From NCBI RefSeq assembly GCF_000092865.1, contig NC_014151.1, positions 4,059,180-4,123,179 on the forward strand: a stretch of DNA of 64,000 nt, given 5' to 3'. The DNA comes from Cellulomonas flavigena DSM 20109 (GTDB lineage: Bacteria > Actinomycetota > Actinomycetes > Actinomycetales > Cellulomonadaceae). The position numbers and the translations under genes are program-made. The notes under the pieces were generated by a model. It searched no databases. It was not told the origin of the DNA and saw nothing but the letters and a program-made list of their open reading frames with translations. Positions 52,117 through 61,530 of the stretch are shown here, piece after piece; position 1 is the stretch's first letter; each line of letters begins with the position of its first letter.

Positions 52117-54512
52117 TGGTCCTCCTGAACAGGGCCGCTCGGTGTGCCGGCGGGGGTGGGGGTGGTGGGGGGAAGGGCACGCTCCGCGAGCTCGCGAGCA
52201 GCCTCGAGGTAGGCGAGGGCCCCGGAGGAGCCGCCGTCGTAGGTCATGACGGTCTGCCCGTAGCTGGGCGCCTCGGAGATCCGGACGGACCGCGGCACGG
52301 TGGTGCGCAGGGTGCGCTCGGGGAAGTGCGTCCGGACCTCCTCGGCCACCTGCTGCGCCAGGTTGGTCCGCGCGTCGTACATCGTGAGCAGGATCGTCGA
52401 TACGGTCAGCTCGGGGTTGAGGTGCGCCTGGATGAGCTCGATCGTCTTGAGGAGCTGGGACAGCCCTTCGAGCGCGTAGTACTCGCACTGGATCGGGATG
52501 AGGACCTCGCGGGCGACGACGAACGCGTTGACGGTGAGGAGCCCGAGACTCGGCGGGCAGTCGACGAAGACGTAGTCGATCCGGCTGAGTCCCTGCTCCG
52601 CCCGCCACTCGAGGTACGAGTCGAGTGCACTGCGAAGTCGAGTCTCGCGCGCCACCATCGAGACGAGCTCGATCTCGGCACCCGAGAGGTCGATCGTCGC
52701 CGGCAGGCACCACAGCCCCGGCACATCGGGGCTCTCCTGAACGGCCGCGTGCATGGGCGCACCGTCGACGAGCACCTCGTAGATCGACGGCGTGCCGGCC
52801 CTGTGCTCGATGCCGAGGGCGGTCGATGCGTTCCCCTGCGGGTCGTTGTCGAGGACGAGGACCTGGAGTCCTGCCTGCGCGAGTGCTGCCGCCAGGTTCA
52901 CCGTGGTCGTCGTCTTGCCGACGCCTCCCTTCTGGTTCGCGACCGTGATCACGCGGGTGCGCTCGGGACGCGGGAACTTGCGGCCCCGCAGCTCGATGCG
53001 GCGACGTGCGTCGATCTGGAGCTCGGCGAGCAGCGGCGTGTCCGGGGTGGGCTGCGGAAGGCTCTCCACGAGCGCAGCGCGGTGCGCGTCGTCCTGGCCG
53101 TCGCCGCGCGTAGGCTCGGCCACGCTCCCCCGCCCCGGGAGATCCGCCACACTGCCCGCCTCGTCGTCCACGACGGCAGGGAGCTCGTCAGCACCGAGCG
53201 TCGACCCCACGGCAATCGACGAGGACCCGGCGTCGGTCGCGGCCTGGACGGGCGGTGCGGACACTGCGGCGCCGCCGTTGGACTGCGCGGGCGAAGCTTC
53301 CTGGGATCCCTCGCGCGTCTCGGTGATCTGCTGCGGCTCGGAACGCCACGGCGATGCGCCCATCTCGACGACGGACACCGGTTGCGGTCGGCCGGCGCGA
53401 CGCGGCTTGGTTTCCGCACCGCCCGCTGGCGCGGGCGTCGCGCTGTCGCTCGCGGGCTGCTGGGTCTCCGCCTGCCCTGCGGATGCCCCGGTCGCTGTTC
53501 CACGTGAAACAGTGCCGCCATCGGCGTGCTCGTGATCCGTTCCACGTGAAACAGCGCCGCCGGCGCCCCCGGCAGCCGTTTCATCAGGAGCCTCGCTGGA
53601 CGCCGGGCCCGAGGCGGCCAGGTCGTGCGCTGTCCACCGAGGAGTGCCCGCCGACAGCACTTCCCCTCCACCGGAGGTTCCCACCTCGACCTGCCGGGCG
53701 CCGTCCGCGTCGGCGTTCCCCAGTGCGGGCGAACCGTTGCCCACGCTCGCCGGCACCCCGAACTGACTGCTGGACGCGCCCGCAGTTTCAGAGGCTGCCG
53801 CACCTGCGTCGTGAACGTCTCGGCGGGGACTACTCGCAGGCCCGAGATCGCTGCCTGGTCGCGTCGCGTCCCCGGCAGTTGAGTCGAGCGTCGGGGCGGC
53901 TGCGGAGGTCGATGCGTCTGCAGGGGCGGTCGTCGAGCTCATCGGGGGTGCGGCAGCCGATCCGGTCGACGTGGTGCTACCCGAGATGCCCGGAGGGACG
54001 GATGACGATGCGGCTGCCGGAGCGGTCGTCGAGCCAGTGGCTGGAGCAGGCGTCGAACCGGTCGCGGGTCCGAGCGACGATCCTGCAGCTGACGTCGGCG
54101 ACGGTGCGGTCGCAGGGGTCGACGACATTCCAGGTGCAGGTGCTGCCGTGGGCACGGGCGCGGCGACGTCTGCGGGCGGACGCTCTTCCGTCGGCGCGGC
54201 ATCCCGCGCCGGCGTCGCGGATGACGGCGTGGCTGTGACCTGGTCGGCGTGGGCCGCTGCCGAGCTCGGCCCACCGTGCATCGACTCCGTGGGCTGCATC
54301 GCCGTCGGCGCCTCCACGGCAGCTCCCGGCGCTGGCGCAGGCGCCGAGAACGCTGCTGCGGGATCGCCGAACCTGCCACCCCCGGACGGTGCCGATCCTC
54401 CTGAGGTCACGGGGTCTGGAACAGACGTGGCTGCCGCCTGAGCGGCCTCGGCGGCCGCCCGCTCAGCAGCCTCGCGCTCCTCGCGTCGCTTCTTCCTACC
54501 GAACACGCGCAC
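52113..54512 (-). CDS. parA: Chromosome-partitioning ATPase ParA with long low-complexity N-terminal extension
   Basis: 799 residues (or 797 if translation starts at the GTG at 54506, which has the better spacing to GGGAG). The C-terminal 280 residues form a standard ParA: Walker A ([21 protein letters not shown]) at about 527, [12 protein letters not shown], and [11 protein letters not shown]. The first 500 residues are Ala/Pro/Ser/Thr-rich and certainly disordered, except for the highly charged start [17 protein letters not shown]. Normal ParA proteins have about 300 residues. Two parS sites lie inside the extension (see 53496 and 53538), where they encode the peptide VSRGT. The start overlaps the rsmG stop, which supports translation of the extension. 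Confidence 0.88.
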   Translation of the reverse strand: MRVFGRKKRREEREAAERAAAEAAQAAATSVPDPVTSGGSAPSGGGRFGDPAAAFSAPAPAPGAAVEAPTAMQPTESMHGGPSSAAAHADQVTATPSSATPARDAAPTEERPPADVAAPVPTAAPAPGMSSTPATAPSPTSAAGSSLGPATGSTPAPATGSTTAPAAASSSVPPGISGSTTSTGSAAAPPMSSTTAPADASTSAAAPTLDSTAGDATRPGSDLGPASSPRRDVHDAGAAASETAGASSSQFGVPASVGNGSPALGNADADGARQVEVGTSGGGEVLSAGTPRWTAHDLAASGPASSEAPDETAAGGAGGAVSRGTDHEHADGGTVSRGTATGASAGQAETQQPASDSATPAPAGGAETKPRRAGRPQPVSVVEMGASPWRSEPQQITETREGSQEASPAQSNGGAAVSAPPVQAATDAGSSSIAVGSTLGADELPAVVDDEAGSVADLPGRGSVAEPTRGDGQDDAHRAALVESLPQPTPDTPLLAELQIDARRRIELRGRKFPRPERTRVITVANQKGGVGKTTTTVNLAAALAQAGLQVLVLDNDPQGNASTALGIEHRAGTPSIYEVLVDGAPMHAAVQESPDVPGLWCLPATIDLSGAEIELVSMVARETRLRSALDSYLEWRAEQGLSRIDYVFVDCPPSLGLLTVNAFVVAREVLIPIQCEYYALEGLSQLLKTIELIQAHLNPELTVSTILLTMYDARTNLAQQVAEEVRTHFPERTLRTTVPRSVRISEAPSYGQTVMTYDGGSSGALAYLEAARELAERALPPTTPTPAGTPSGPVQEDQ
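53496..53511. promoter_or_regulatory. parS-like site 1, inside parA
   Basis: TGTTCCACGTGAAACA differs at one position from the parS consensus TGTTTCACGTGAAACA. It lies inside the coding sequence of the ParA extension and encodes VSRGT on the minus strand. Confidence 0.85.
53538..53553. promoter_or_regulatory. parS-like site 2, inside parA
   Basis: CGTTCCACGTGAAACA, two differences from the consensus. Forty-two bases (14 codons) from site 1, so both encode the same pentapeptide in the same frame. Confidence 0.8.
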
Positions 54513-55182
54513 CTCTCCCTCGGACGGCCGACACGACTCGCGTCGGCTCGATCCCGGCGATCGTCGTCGCCTCGTGGACCCGACCGTCGATCAGACCGAC
54601 CGACCGCATGACCTTCGCTGCCGCGGCGAGCTCCTCGGCCGCCTTGGCGCCCTTCATCGCAACAATGCTTCCGCCCTCACGCACGAGCGGCGCCGTCCAG
54701 CGGTACAGCTTGTCGAGCGACGCGACCGCTCGCGCGGTCACTGCATCGGCCTCGACAGCACCGTCGAGCTCCTGCGCGCGGGCGCGCCTGACCTCGACAT
54801 TCGTGAGTCGGGTCCGCTCGACGACGTCCTCGAGCCACGCGACGCGCCGCTCCATCGGCTCGACGAGGATCACCTGCGCCGCCGGGCGCATCGCCGCCAC
54901 GACAACACCGGGCAACCCGGCTCCTGAGCCGACGTCCACGATGACCCCGTGATCAGGCAGAAACGGCACGACAGCAGCGGAGTTCAGCATGTGTCGCTCC
55001 CACAGGCGTGCCACCTCCCGCGGACCGATCAATCCACGGAGCTCCCCCTCCTCGACCAAGTAGGCGTGGAACGTCTCGACCGCCGACCACGCGTCACCGA
55101 AGAAGTCGGGAAGCCGGGAGTCGCCGTCCCACGGGTCGACGAGCGAGTCGTTGCCGTCCTCGACGCGCGACTCTTCTGACAC
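54496..55182 (-). CDS. rsmG: 16S rRNA (guanine-N7) methyltransferase RsmG
   Basis: 228 residues from the GTG at 55182, chosen because GGAG lies six bases before it. Motifs: ARLWERHMLNSAAV, then VIVDVGSGAGLPGVV (SAM-binding) and VEPMERRVAWLE. It methylates G527 of 16S rRNA and is the gidB orthologue. In related genomes it lies directly between jag and parA; here 5.7 kb without genes separate it from jag. A parS-like site stands just upstream. Confidence 0.95.
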   Translation of the reverse strand: MSEESRVEDGNDSLVDPWDGDSRLPDFFGDAWSAVETFHAYLVEEGELRGLIGPREVARLWERHMLNSAAVVPFLPDHGVIVDVGSGAGLPGVVVAAMRPAAQVILVEPMERRVAWLEDVVERTRLTNVEVRRARAQELDGAVEADAVTARAVASLDKLYRWTAPLVREGGSIVAMKGAKAAEELAAAAKVMRSVGLIDGRVHEATTIAGIEPTRVVSAVRGRGARVR

Positions 55183-55192
55183 TCGGGGCTCC

Positions 55193-55208
55193 TGTTCCAC
55201 GTGAGACA
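55193..55208. promoter_or_regulatory. parS-like site 3
   Basis: TGTTCCACGTGAGACA, two differences from the consensus, 11 bases before the proposed rsmG start (minus), so it lies in the 5' leader region. Confidence 0.7.
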
Positions 55209-55343
55209 CGGCGGGGATCGTCCGACGGACGCGCGCGGTCGATCCATCTCGCGCTGCGCGCCATACGCTACCGCCCCCTTCAGTCTGCCGACCGAGCCCA
55301 CCCCGCACTGCCGAGAACGTCTCTCCCCTGAGCACCGGCGGCG

Positions 55344-55555
55344 CAGGCACGAGCACCGCAGGCATGGCCCGAGCCGCCGGACGGGTGCAACTCCTACTCC
55401 CGGCACGGGTCCAGAGCCTCGACGTGCCGGGCATGTACAGCACCGCACGTGTACCCCCGAGGCGGCGGACGGATGCAGCTCCTACTCTCGACACGGGTCC
55501 AGAGCCTGGACGTACGGGGCAGGCACGAGCACCGCATGCATGTCCGGAGACAACC
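55344..55555. repeat. 88-bp tandem repeat, about 2.4 copies
   Basis: Copies start at 55344, 55432 and 55520. Shared segments include ACTCC-type phrases: CAACTCCTACTC versus CAGCTCCTACTC, and ACGGGTCCAGAGCCT in both full copies. Copies differ by about one base in five. 88 is not a multiple of three, so this is not a protein repeat. Confidence 0.8.
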
Positions 55556-55764
55556 GGCCTCGGGCTCTCTCAGGGCCCACACGGCAGAGCAACCCGCCCG
55601 CCGGCATCGCCGAACCTCGTCGGCACGCCACGTCGGCGTCGGTCCGGATTCCCGAACACGCTGTGCGGCCCCTCCCAGGCGGCCGCATCCGGATCGCCGC
55701 GCGTCGTCGCTCACAGCGCGTCGGCGGGTGCGATCACCGGGCACATCTCTGTTGCCCGCGCTCC

Positions 55765-55780
55765 GGTTCCACGTGAAACA
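55765..55780. promoter_or_regulatory. parS-like site 4
   Basis: GGTTCCACGTGAAACA, two differences from the consensus, in the gene-free region. Confidence 0.75.
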
Positions 55781-56028
55781 CACGGCACCCTTGAGCGCCT
55801 CAGGCGCCGGACCCGAGTCTCCAAGCGCCGCGCCAGCAGGGTGGTGCTCAGTGCTGCCCGTCAGACCCCGCGCGCCGGGTCAAGTACGACGGGACGCTCG
55901 GGGCGTCCACCGCCGTCGGCTGACCGCCTCGACCAGGGTCATCCCCGCCGGAGCGCTGCCCTACCCCCGGCTTGCCGCGAGGCCGCCGGGGTTCGGAGTG
56001 ATCCCGAAGAGTGACCTGCACGCTTCCG

Positions 56029-56044
56029 AGTTTCACGTGAAACA
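56029..56044. promoter_or_regulatory. parS-like site 5
   Basis: AGTTTCACGTGAAACA, one difference from the consensus, in the gene-free region; with 53496 the best match in the window. Confidence 0.85.
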
Positions 56045-56361
56045 GAGGGAGGCATGAACATTTCCGCACCCACCAACATCGCCGTGCCGCGCCCCCGTCC
56101 GTCGCGAGCCCACCGCTCCGGCAGGAGCGGCGCCAGCTTCTACCGCACGCGGTGACAGCGCGGCGCAGGACATGACCGCCGTCGGTCGCACCGTCTCCTG
56201 GTGCCCCACGTCTGCTGCGTCTCGTCGCTCATGGCGGCCAGCGCGCACCGCCCGCAGCGTCACCGACACGGCCGTACAACCCGATGGCTCTGTTCCACAC
56301 CCCGCCGGGCCGGTTCCGCACGCCCCCGATCGCCAGCACCACACCACGGTGCGCCACGCCG

Positions 56362-56561
56362 CACACCCCGGCCCCCCACGCCCGCACACACCCCGGGCCG
56401 CGACACCCCCACACACCCCGGTCCCCTACGCCCGCACACACCCCGGTCCCCTACACCCCCACACACCCCGGTCCCCTACGCCCCCACACACCCCGGTCCG
56501 CGACACCCCCACACACCCCGGTGCCCTACGCCCCCACACACCCCGGTGATCTACGCCCGTG
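56362..56561. repeat. 25-bp tandem repeat array, eight clear copies
   Basis: CCCCGG occurs at 56366, 56391, 56416, 56441, 56466, 56491, 56516 and 56541, exactly every 25 bases. The unit is CCCCGGTCCCCTACGCCC plus a CACACA-type joint; some copies have CGACACCCC instead of CTACGCC. Degenerate copies continue on both sides (about 56310 to 56600). One strand is almost free of G outside the GG pair, so the array is strongly C-rich on the plus strand. No unique spacers, so not a CRISPR. Confidence 0.9.
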
Positions 56562-57580
56562 CGACCCCGATCGCCCGGTACGTCACACCCCATGGTTCAG
56601 TCCCGGCATCAGCGGGTGCCGACGTCACAGGAGGCATGACCAGCAGGCCGGATCGTCACGTTCAACGCATCGGTGCTCTGTGACGACAGTTGGAAGGTTG
56701 ATTCCGTCCCATGGCCGCCGAGACTCCGTCCACGGCGGGACGCCGACGGCAGGGAAGCTCCAGCAGCCGGAATCGCGACCAGGCGCATGGATGCCATGGA
56801 TGCCCACGCGACGACCGTGCCCCAGCCCCTGTGATCGAGCGGACCGGCGACCGAGGGCAGGCCTCCCCGGAGTCTCGGGCGGCGGGCCCTGGCGACTGAG
56901 CGGGGAGGTTTCTCCCCGCGTCCCTCATCGAGTTCCCGGGGTACGGTCCTCCCCATCACAACACGGGCCCGGCGGGAGAACCAGCGATACATGCGGGCGC
57001 GAGGGCATGCCAGGGCCCCTCCATGTGTGGCTGAGTGCTCAGACGTGCGAGTACCTCCGAACACACCGCCCGGCCTTCCCCGCGACAAAGGACGGCCGCC
57101 GAGTCGGACCGTCCTGGGCTGTGGGACGCGGACGTGAGTGTGCCGGGGCCGCGCCTCAGTACCTTGGTGCAGTGCGACGCAGTGGTGCTGCCGAAGGGAA
57201 CGGCGGCAGCGGTGCGGTCCACGCGCGGATACGTACGCGTCCGTAGGCGTCGGCATGTCCTTCGTGCGGAGCGGGGGACACCGCGGCGGGGCTCGTGGTC
57301 GGGCCGAGTTCACGGCAGGTGACCCACGAGACCGCGACTGACGCACCGCGCGCCGCGACCTGAGCGGAAACGCGGATCGAGTGCACGGGAACTGTGGTGG
57401 ACGTAGGACTACCAGGACGTCCCGCTCGTTGGCCAGACGCCGGTCGAGACGTCGCGCCTCCCAGGTGCGTGCAGATCAGACACGCAGACAGCCCCGCGCC
57501 ACTGCCCATCGTGCCGGACTGGGCGACCGGGCAGAACGTGCCCGGCGGGAGATGCTCGAGCGGCTCGAGCATCATGCGTC

Positions 57581-57661
57581 CTCGAGCCGGCCCACGCAGC
57601 GGACCTGCATGAGCCGGCTTGCGCAGCGGACCTGCATGAGCCGGCTTGCGCAGCGCACCTA
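57581..57661. repeat. 27-bp tandem repeat, three copies
   Basis: GAGCCGG occurs at 57584, 57611 and 57638; the unit is GAGCCGGCTTGCGCAGCGGA plus CCTGCAT. The second and third copies are nearly identical. Confidence 0.8.
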
Positions 57662-57867
57662 CGTCCATCCAGTACGCCAAGGGACAGGCCCGATCCGCCA
57701 CGCCCCGGGGCACATCCCGAGCCGCCCCGCGGCCACACTCCCTGCCGCGCCGCAGCACATACCCGAGCCTGTGCGCCTCGGCGGTTCGAGCTGTCAGCGA
57801 CGGGATGGCTTCTGTCGTCGGGGGGTCCGCCCTGGGGGCGTCGTCGATAACGGCCGACCTCGCAAGG

Positions 57868-57950
57868 ACCACGGCGCGACCACACCATGCCGCGACGACA
57901 CCACGGCACGACCACACCATGCCGCGACGACACCACCGCACGACCACCCC
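57868..57950. repeat. 32-bp tandem repeat, two and a half copies
   Basis: Copies start at 57868, 57900 and 57932. The first two share ACCACGGC, then CGACCACACCATGCCGCGAC, with a single difference. The third is truncated. Confidence 0.8.
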
Positions 57951-58625
57951 ACCGCGGGACGGGGCGATGGCGCGAGGTCTGCCCCACACGCCCCGGCGCT
58001 GCGGTCCATCGCGCACTCGCACTCCCGCGCAGCGCCGGAGGTGAATTGCGCGACGCAGTACCGCATTGCACTCGGCCGCGCGCCAGACGAGACGGCGCAC
58101 GGGTGCCACGTGACGATCCCGCGAATCACGAGATCATCTCCAGCCCGGACCGCGCGACGGTCGCGACGAAGGCGAGCATCCCTCCCGTTCTCGCCACGCG
58201 GCTGACCACACCACTCGGATTGGACGCGCGCCGACGAGTGTCGCGCCGACGCCTCGCCGGCGGAATGCTTCTCGAGCCCGGCGCTGCCGGTCTTGACGAC
58301 CATCCCCGCCGCCGTCCTTCGGCAGCGTCGACAGGGCCCGTCGTCCTGAGCACCGTCGCACCGCGGGCGGGACGCCTCGTCAGTGCGATCGCTCCTTGCG
58401 ACACCGGCGCCCGGGCGCCTGCTTCTGCTGGAGGCCAAGCCCGCAACAGGCCCGCGCTCCCCCGCAGCCACACTCCGCGCCATGCGGCTGAATGTCTCGT
58501 GCGCCCGTCCACGCCGCCCCACGGCTTCAGCGACACACATCGACACGTGCACGCGCGTCGACGCGCGAGAAGCCTCTCGATCCCCGAAGCCGCATGAGGG
58601 TGGGTGCCGGCGATCAGGCGGACTC

Positions 58626-58641
58626 CGTTTCACGTGGAACA
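58626..58641. promoter_or_regulatory. parS-like site 6
   Basis: CGTTTCACGTGGAACA, two differences from the consensus. Identical to the site at 59859. Confidence 0.75.
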
Positions 58642-59858
58642 TCGATGGCGCCTCGCTCCTACGTGGCCGTGCCCGACGGTGAAGAGATCCGAGCGTGCTC
58701 ATCTCCTCGCAGTACGTCGCGCTGAGCAATTCACGTGGAGACGGCCGTCTGGCCCGCTCGCGAGGCGAGCACCCAACGCGATGCCGTCGGCGACGAGCCA
58801 CGGCCAACGCTCTGCCGACCCGCGGGCATGATCGCGCGGACAGACTCGCGCCGAGGGGTCAAGTGCCGCGGGCGGCCTACGCCGCAGCGCGTGGTCCTCG
58901 AGACGCAGCAAGCCTTTGCGGCTCTCATCCCCTTCCCACACCGCGGTCGGGCGTGCATACCTGCCCTCATCCAAAGCTGACGCCCGTCGGAGACCCACCT
59001 GGGCGATGCTCTGAAGCGTCCCGCCCATCGAGTCGCAAAAAGCGCGACCTGTACGACCGTCATCTGCAGGAACCACGCCGCGAGGTCCAGCGAGCGGCAG
59101 TGAGGCAACGCAGACACCGCGCCGGGAGCCGCGCATCAGGAACACGAGGAAGGTCGAGTTGGTGGTGCGACGCTCCGTCTACCGTAGGGCAGAGCCCAGC
59201 CGAGCTGGCCGCACGTCCGTCGTCATGACCGCTCTGCATGAGCGCGCGCAGCGCGCACCCCACAACACGCAGGACCCCACGCCGTCCAGGCGTGACCTGC
59301 GTGCGGTCGTCGACACGGCCCTGAACCACGGCACCGAACCGACAGCTTCTCGCACGCCGCGCGGGCCGTACGAGACCGCCACGCTGCTCGCCACGTCGTA
59401 CCCGACCCCCACGCCTCAGCGCTCACGACCGAGCGTTCGAAACGCCACGCGCGACCCGCGCGCCGGGCATACGCCCGTGAGGCGGCGCGCGGCACCGCGC
59501 TGAAGAGCGACGCCCTGGCCGCACTGCGCCGCGCGCGGCCCGCAGCACGCGAGTGCCCGAGGGTGCTGCAGAGCGCCGAGCGGGATGTACGCGGCCCCAG
59601 AACCCCACGACCGGCGTAGCGCATCAGTCCATCCCAAGGTGATGCAGGGCGCCGCAGCCGACGGCGTCGTGCTGTACTCGTGGGGGCGCGCACGAGCCGC
59701 GAGTTGACCCCGTGTATCGAGCGCCCTCCGTCCACGCCGCGTGCGACATCCGACCGGCCGGCACGGGCGCTGGCGGACCACCGCGCCCACGGGGGCAAGT
59801 GGCTCTCGAGGACGGTGGGTCCCGCAGAATCGGGCGAACGCCCCGGCCTCCCCGCTCG

Positions 59859-59874
59859 CGTTTCACGTGGAACA
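59859..59874. promoter_or_regulatory. parS-like site 7
   Basis: CGTTTCACGTGGAACA, two differences from the consensus; identical to site 6, and both are followed by TCG. Confidence 0.75.
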
Positions 59875-60634
59875 TCGTCGGACGCCGGGAACTGTCGTTG
59901 GCCTACGCCACAGGCCCGCCCCGTGGAGCAGCCGACCAGGTCACCAACCCGTGCGCCTGGGCCTGTCAGCTGGCTTGATGTCCGACCTCCACTGGGCGCC
60001 TGGCAGGGTCGAGACGTTCCACGCTCGATGGCGACAACGGCGACGGGTCGACGCGACTCGGGGCGCGCGCGTCGCCGAGGTCGACTACGACCGTCCCGCT
60101 CGTCGCCGCGGACCCCAACTCCCCCGGCTCGCACGAGTCATCCGCACCTCGTCACCGAGCATGTCTCCCCGAGTACGTGCCTTGGTGTTCGCTGGCGCAC
60201 ACCCCACTCGCCCAGGCCGCCGACTGGGCCGCCGCCACGCGGCGCGCCCAGGGTGCCGGGCTTCGGACCAGGAAGGCCACGACGGCGGACCCCCGACAGC
60301 CGCCACCCCGTTCGACGGTCGACCCGCGGAGCGACGAGAACACCACGACGATCCTCTTGAGCACCGCGTCGGCGTCTGCGCACCGAGCCACACGTCCAAC
60401 GGGTCAGGCATCTCCTCACGCCGTGGTTGTCGCACTTCTCGGCATCTCCGCGCGGTCTCGTCGTCCCAGACTCACCCGACCCGGACCTGACGCAACGCGC
60501 ACCGGGAGGACGGCGCGAGGCGGCAAGCACCCACACCTCCCACCCTGGAAAGGTCCGCCCGATGCCACCCGTCCCCGCTGACGGGCAGTCCGGGGCAGGC
60601 GCCGTGGACGACGAAACATCGCCCTTGCGGCTCT

Positions 60635-60650
60635 CGTTCCACGTGAAACA
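60635..60650. promoter_or_regulatory. parS-like site 8
   Basis: CGTTCCACGTGAAACA, two differences from the consensus; same sequence as the site at 53538. It is the right-most of the cluster, 300 bases before the end of jag. Confidence 0.75.
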
Positions 60651-60955
60651 CAACGCTGCTGGCCATCCAGGTCGTCACCTCAGGCCGGGGGCGCCCGATC
60701 GTACGGCCCTAGTACGAGACGCACGGGCCCAGCACACCGCACCGCACCGCACCGCCGGAATGTGCCTTCACCCGCGCCAGGGAAGCCGCCTCGGAGACGA
60801 CGTGCGAGGGCGTCTCGACCGAGCTCCAGGTCAGCCACACACCGTGAGGGGACGACCATCCCGAGCCCGCCAGAAGACAGCGACGGGCGAGTGGCTGCTG
60901 CCACCCGCCCGTCCGCGTCGGATCTTCGTGAACCCGCAGGCTCACCCCTCGTGAG

Positions 60956-61468
60956 TCACGCCGGGTGGATGACCACACGCCGCTCGGGCTCGACACCCTC
61001 GGAGTCGCTCACGAGGCCGGCGTCTGCGACTGCATCGTGCACGACCTTGCGCTCGAACGGGTTCATCGGCTTCAGCGTGACCGCAGCACCCTCGGCCTTG
61101 ACCCGCTCGATGGCCTCGCGGGCGATCCCGATGAGCTCCTTGCGGCGCGCCGCTCGGAAGCCGGCGACATCGAGCATGAGGCGGCTGCGCTCGCCGGTCT
61201 TCGTCTGCACCGCGAGCCGGGTCAGCTCCTGCAGTGCGTCCAGGACCTGCCCGTCGGGGCCGACCAGGCGACGCAGGGACGTGTCGTCCTCGTCCTCGGC
61301 GAGGATCTCCACCGCCGCACGGCCGTGGTCGACGTCGATGTCGATGTCGCCGTCGAGGTCGGCGATGTCGAGGAACTCCTCGAGGTAGTCGGCCGCGATC
61401 TCGCCCTCCTCCTCGAGTCGCGTCACGAGGTCACCGTCTGCAGCGGTGCCCGGCTCGGAAGTAGCCAT
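60956..61468 (-). CDS. jag: Jag/KhpB RNA-binding protein
   Basis: 170 residues from the ATG at 61468, with GGAGAAG upstream. Acidic N-terminus, then a KH domain (RRLVGPDGQVLDALQELTRL) and an R3H domain (MNPFERKVVHDAVADAG). It binds RNA and is tied to cell division and elongation in Gram-positive bacteria. Its gene follows yidC, as usual. Confidence 0.94.
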   Translation of the reverse strand: MATSEPGTAADGDLVTRLEEEGEIAADYLEEFLDIADLDGDIDIDVDHGRAAVEILAEDEDDTSLRRLVGPDGQVLDALQELTRLAVQTKTGERSRLMLDVAGFRAARRKELIGIAREAIERVKAEGAAVTLKPMNPFERKVVHDAVADAGLVSDSEGVEPERRVVIHPA

Positions 61469-61530
61469 CTCTTCTCCGTTCAGCGAGATCGCGTCCGCAC
61501 AACGTGTCACGGCGTGCGCGAAGCGGGTGG

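Larger units (their letters stand above)
55209..60955. other. Gene-free 5.7-kb region between rsmG and jag
   Basis: No reading frame on either strand looks coding. The open frames are short, overlap each other on both strands, encode Arg/His/Pro/Ser-rich strings, and none has a recognisable domain, a good ribosome site or a consistent codon pattern. By eye the base composition is more even than in the genes around it. What it does hold: five parS-like sites (55765, 56029, 58626, 59859, 60635), four tandem repeats with periods of 88, 25, 27 and 32 bp, and many short C-rich runs. None of the repeat periods is a multiple of three except 27. It looks like a centromere-like or structural region, or decayed DNA kept because of the parS sites. 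Confidence 0.6.

Noticed and set aside
56310..56600. CRISPR-like array
   Set aside because: The 25-bp units follow each other without unique spacers and there are no cas genes; it is a tandem repeat.
57156..58205. Open frames of 274 and 317 residues in the gene-free region
   Set aside because: They overlap on opposite strands, run through the 27- and 32-bp tandem repeats, and have no ribosome site or known domain.
58727..58742. Ninth parS site around CACGTG at 58732
   Set aside because: Only about 9 of 16 positions match the consensus; too weak.
55209..60955. tRNA, RNase P RNA or tmRNA gene in the gene-free region
   Set aside because: No TpsiC-arm (GGTTCGAATCC-like) with matching acceptor stems and no RNase P GAGGAAAGTC-type motif was found by eye.
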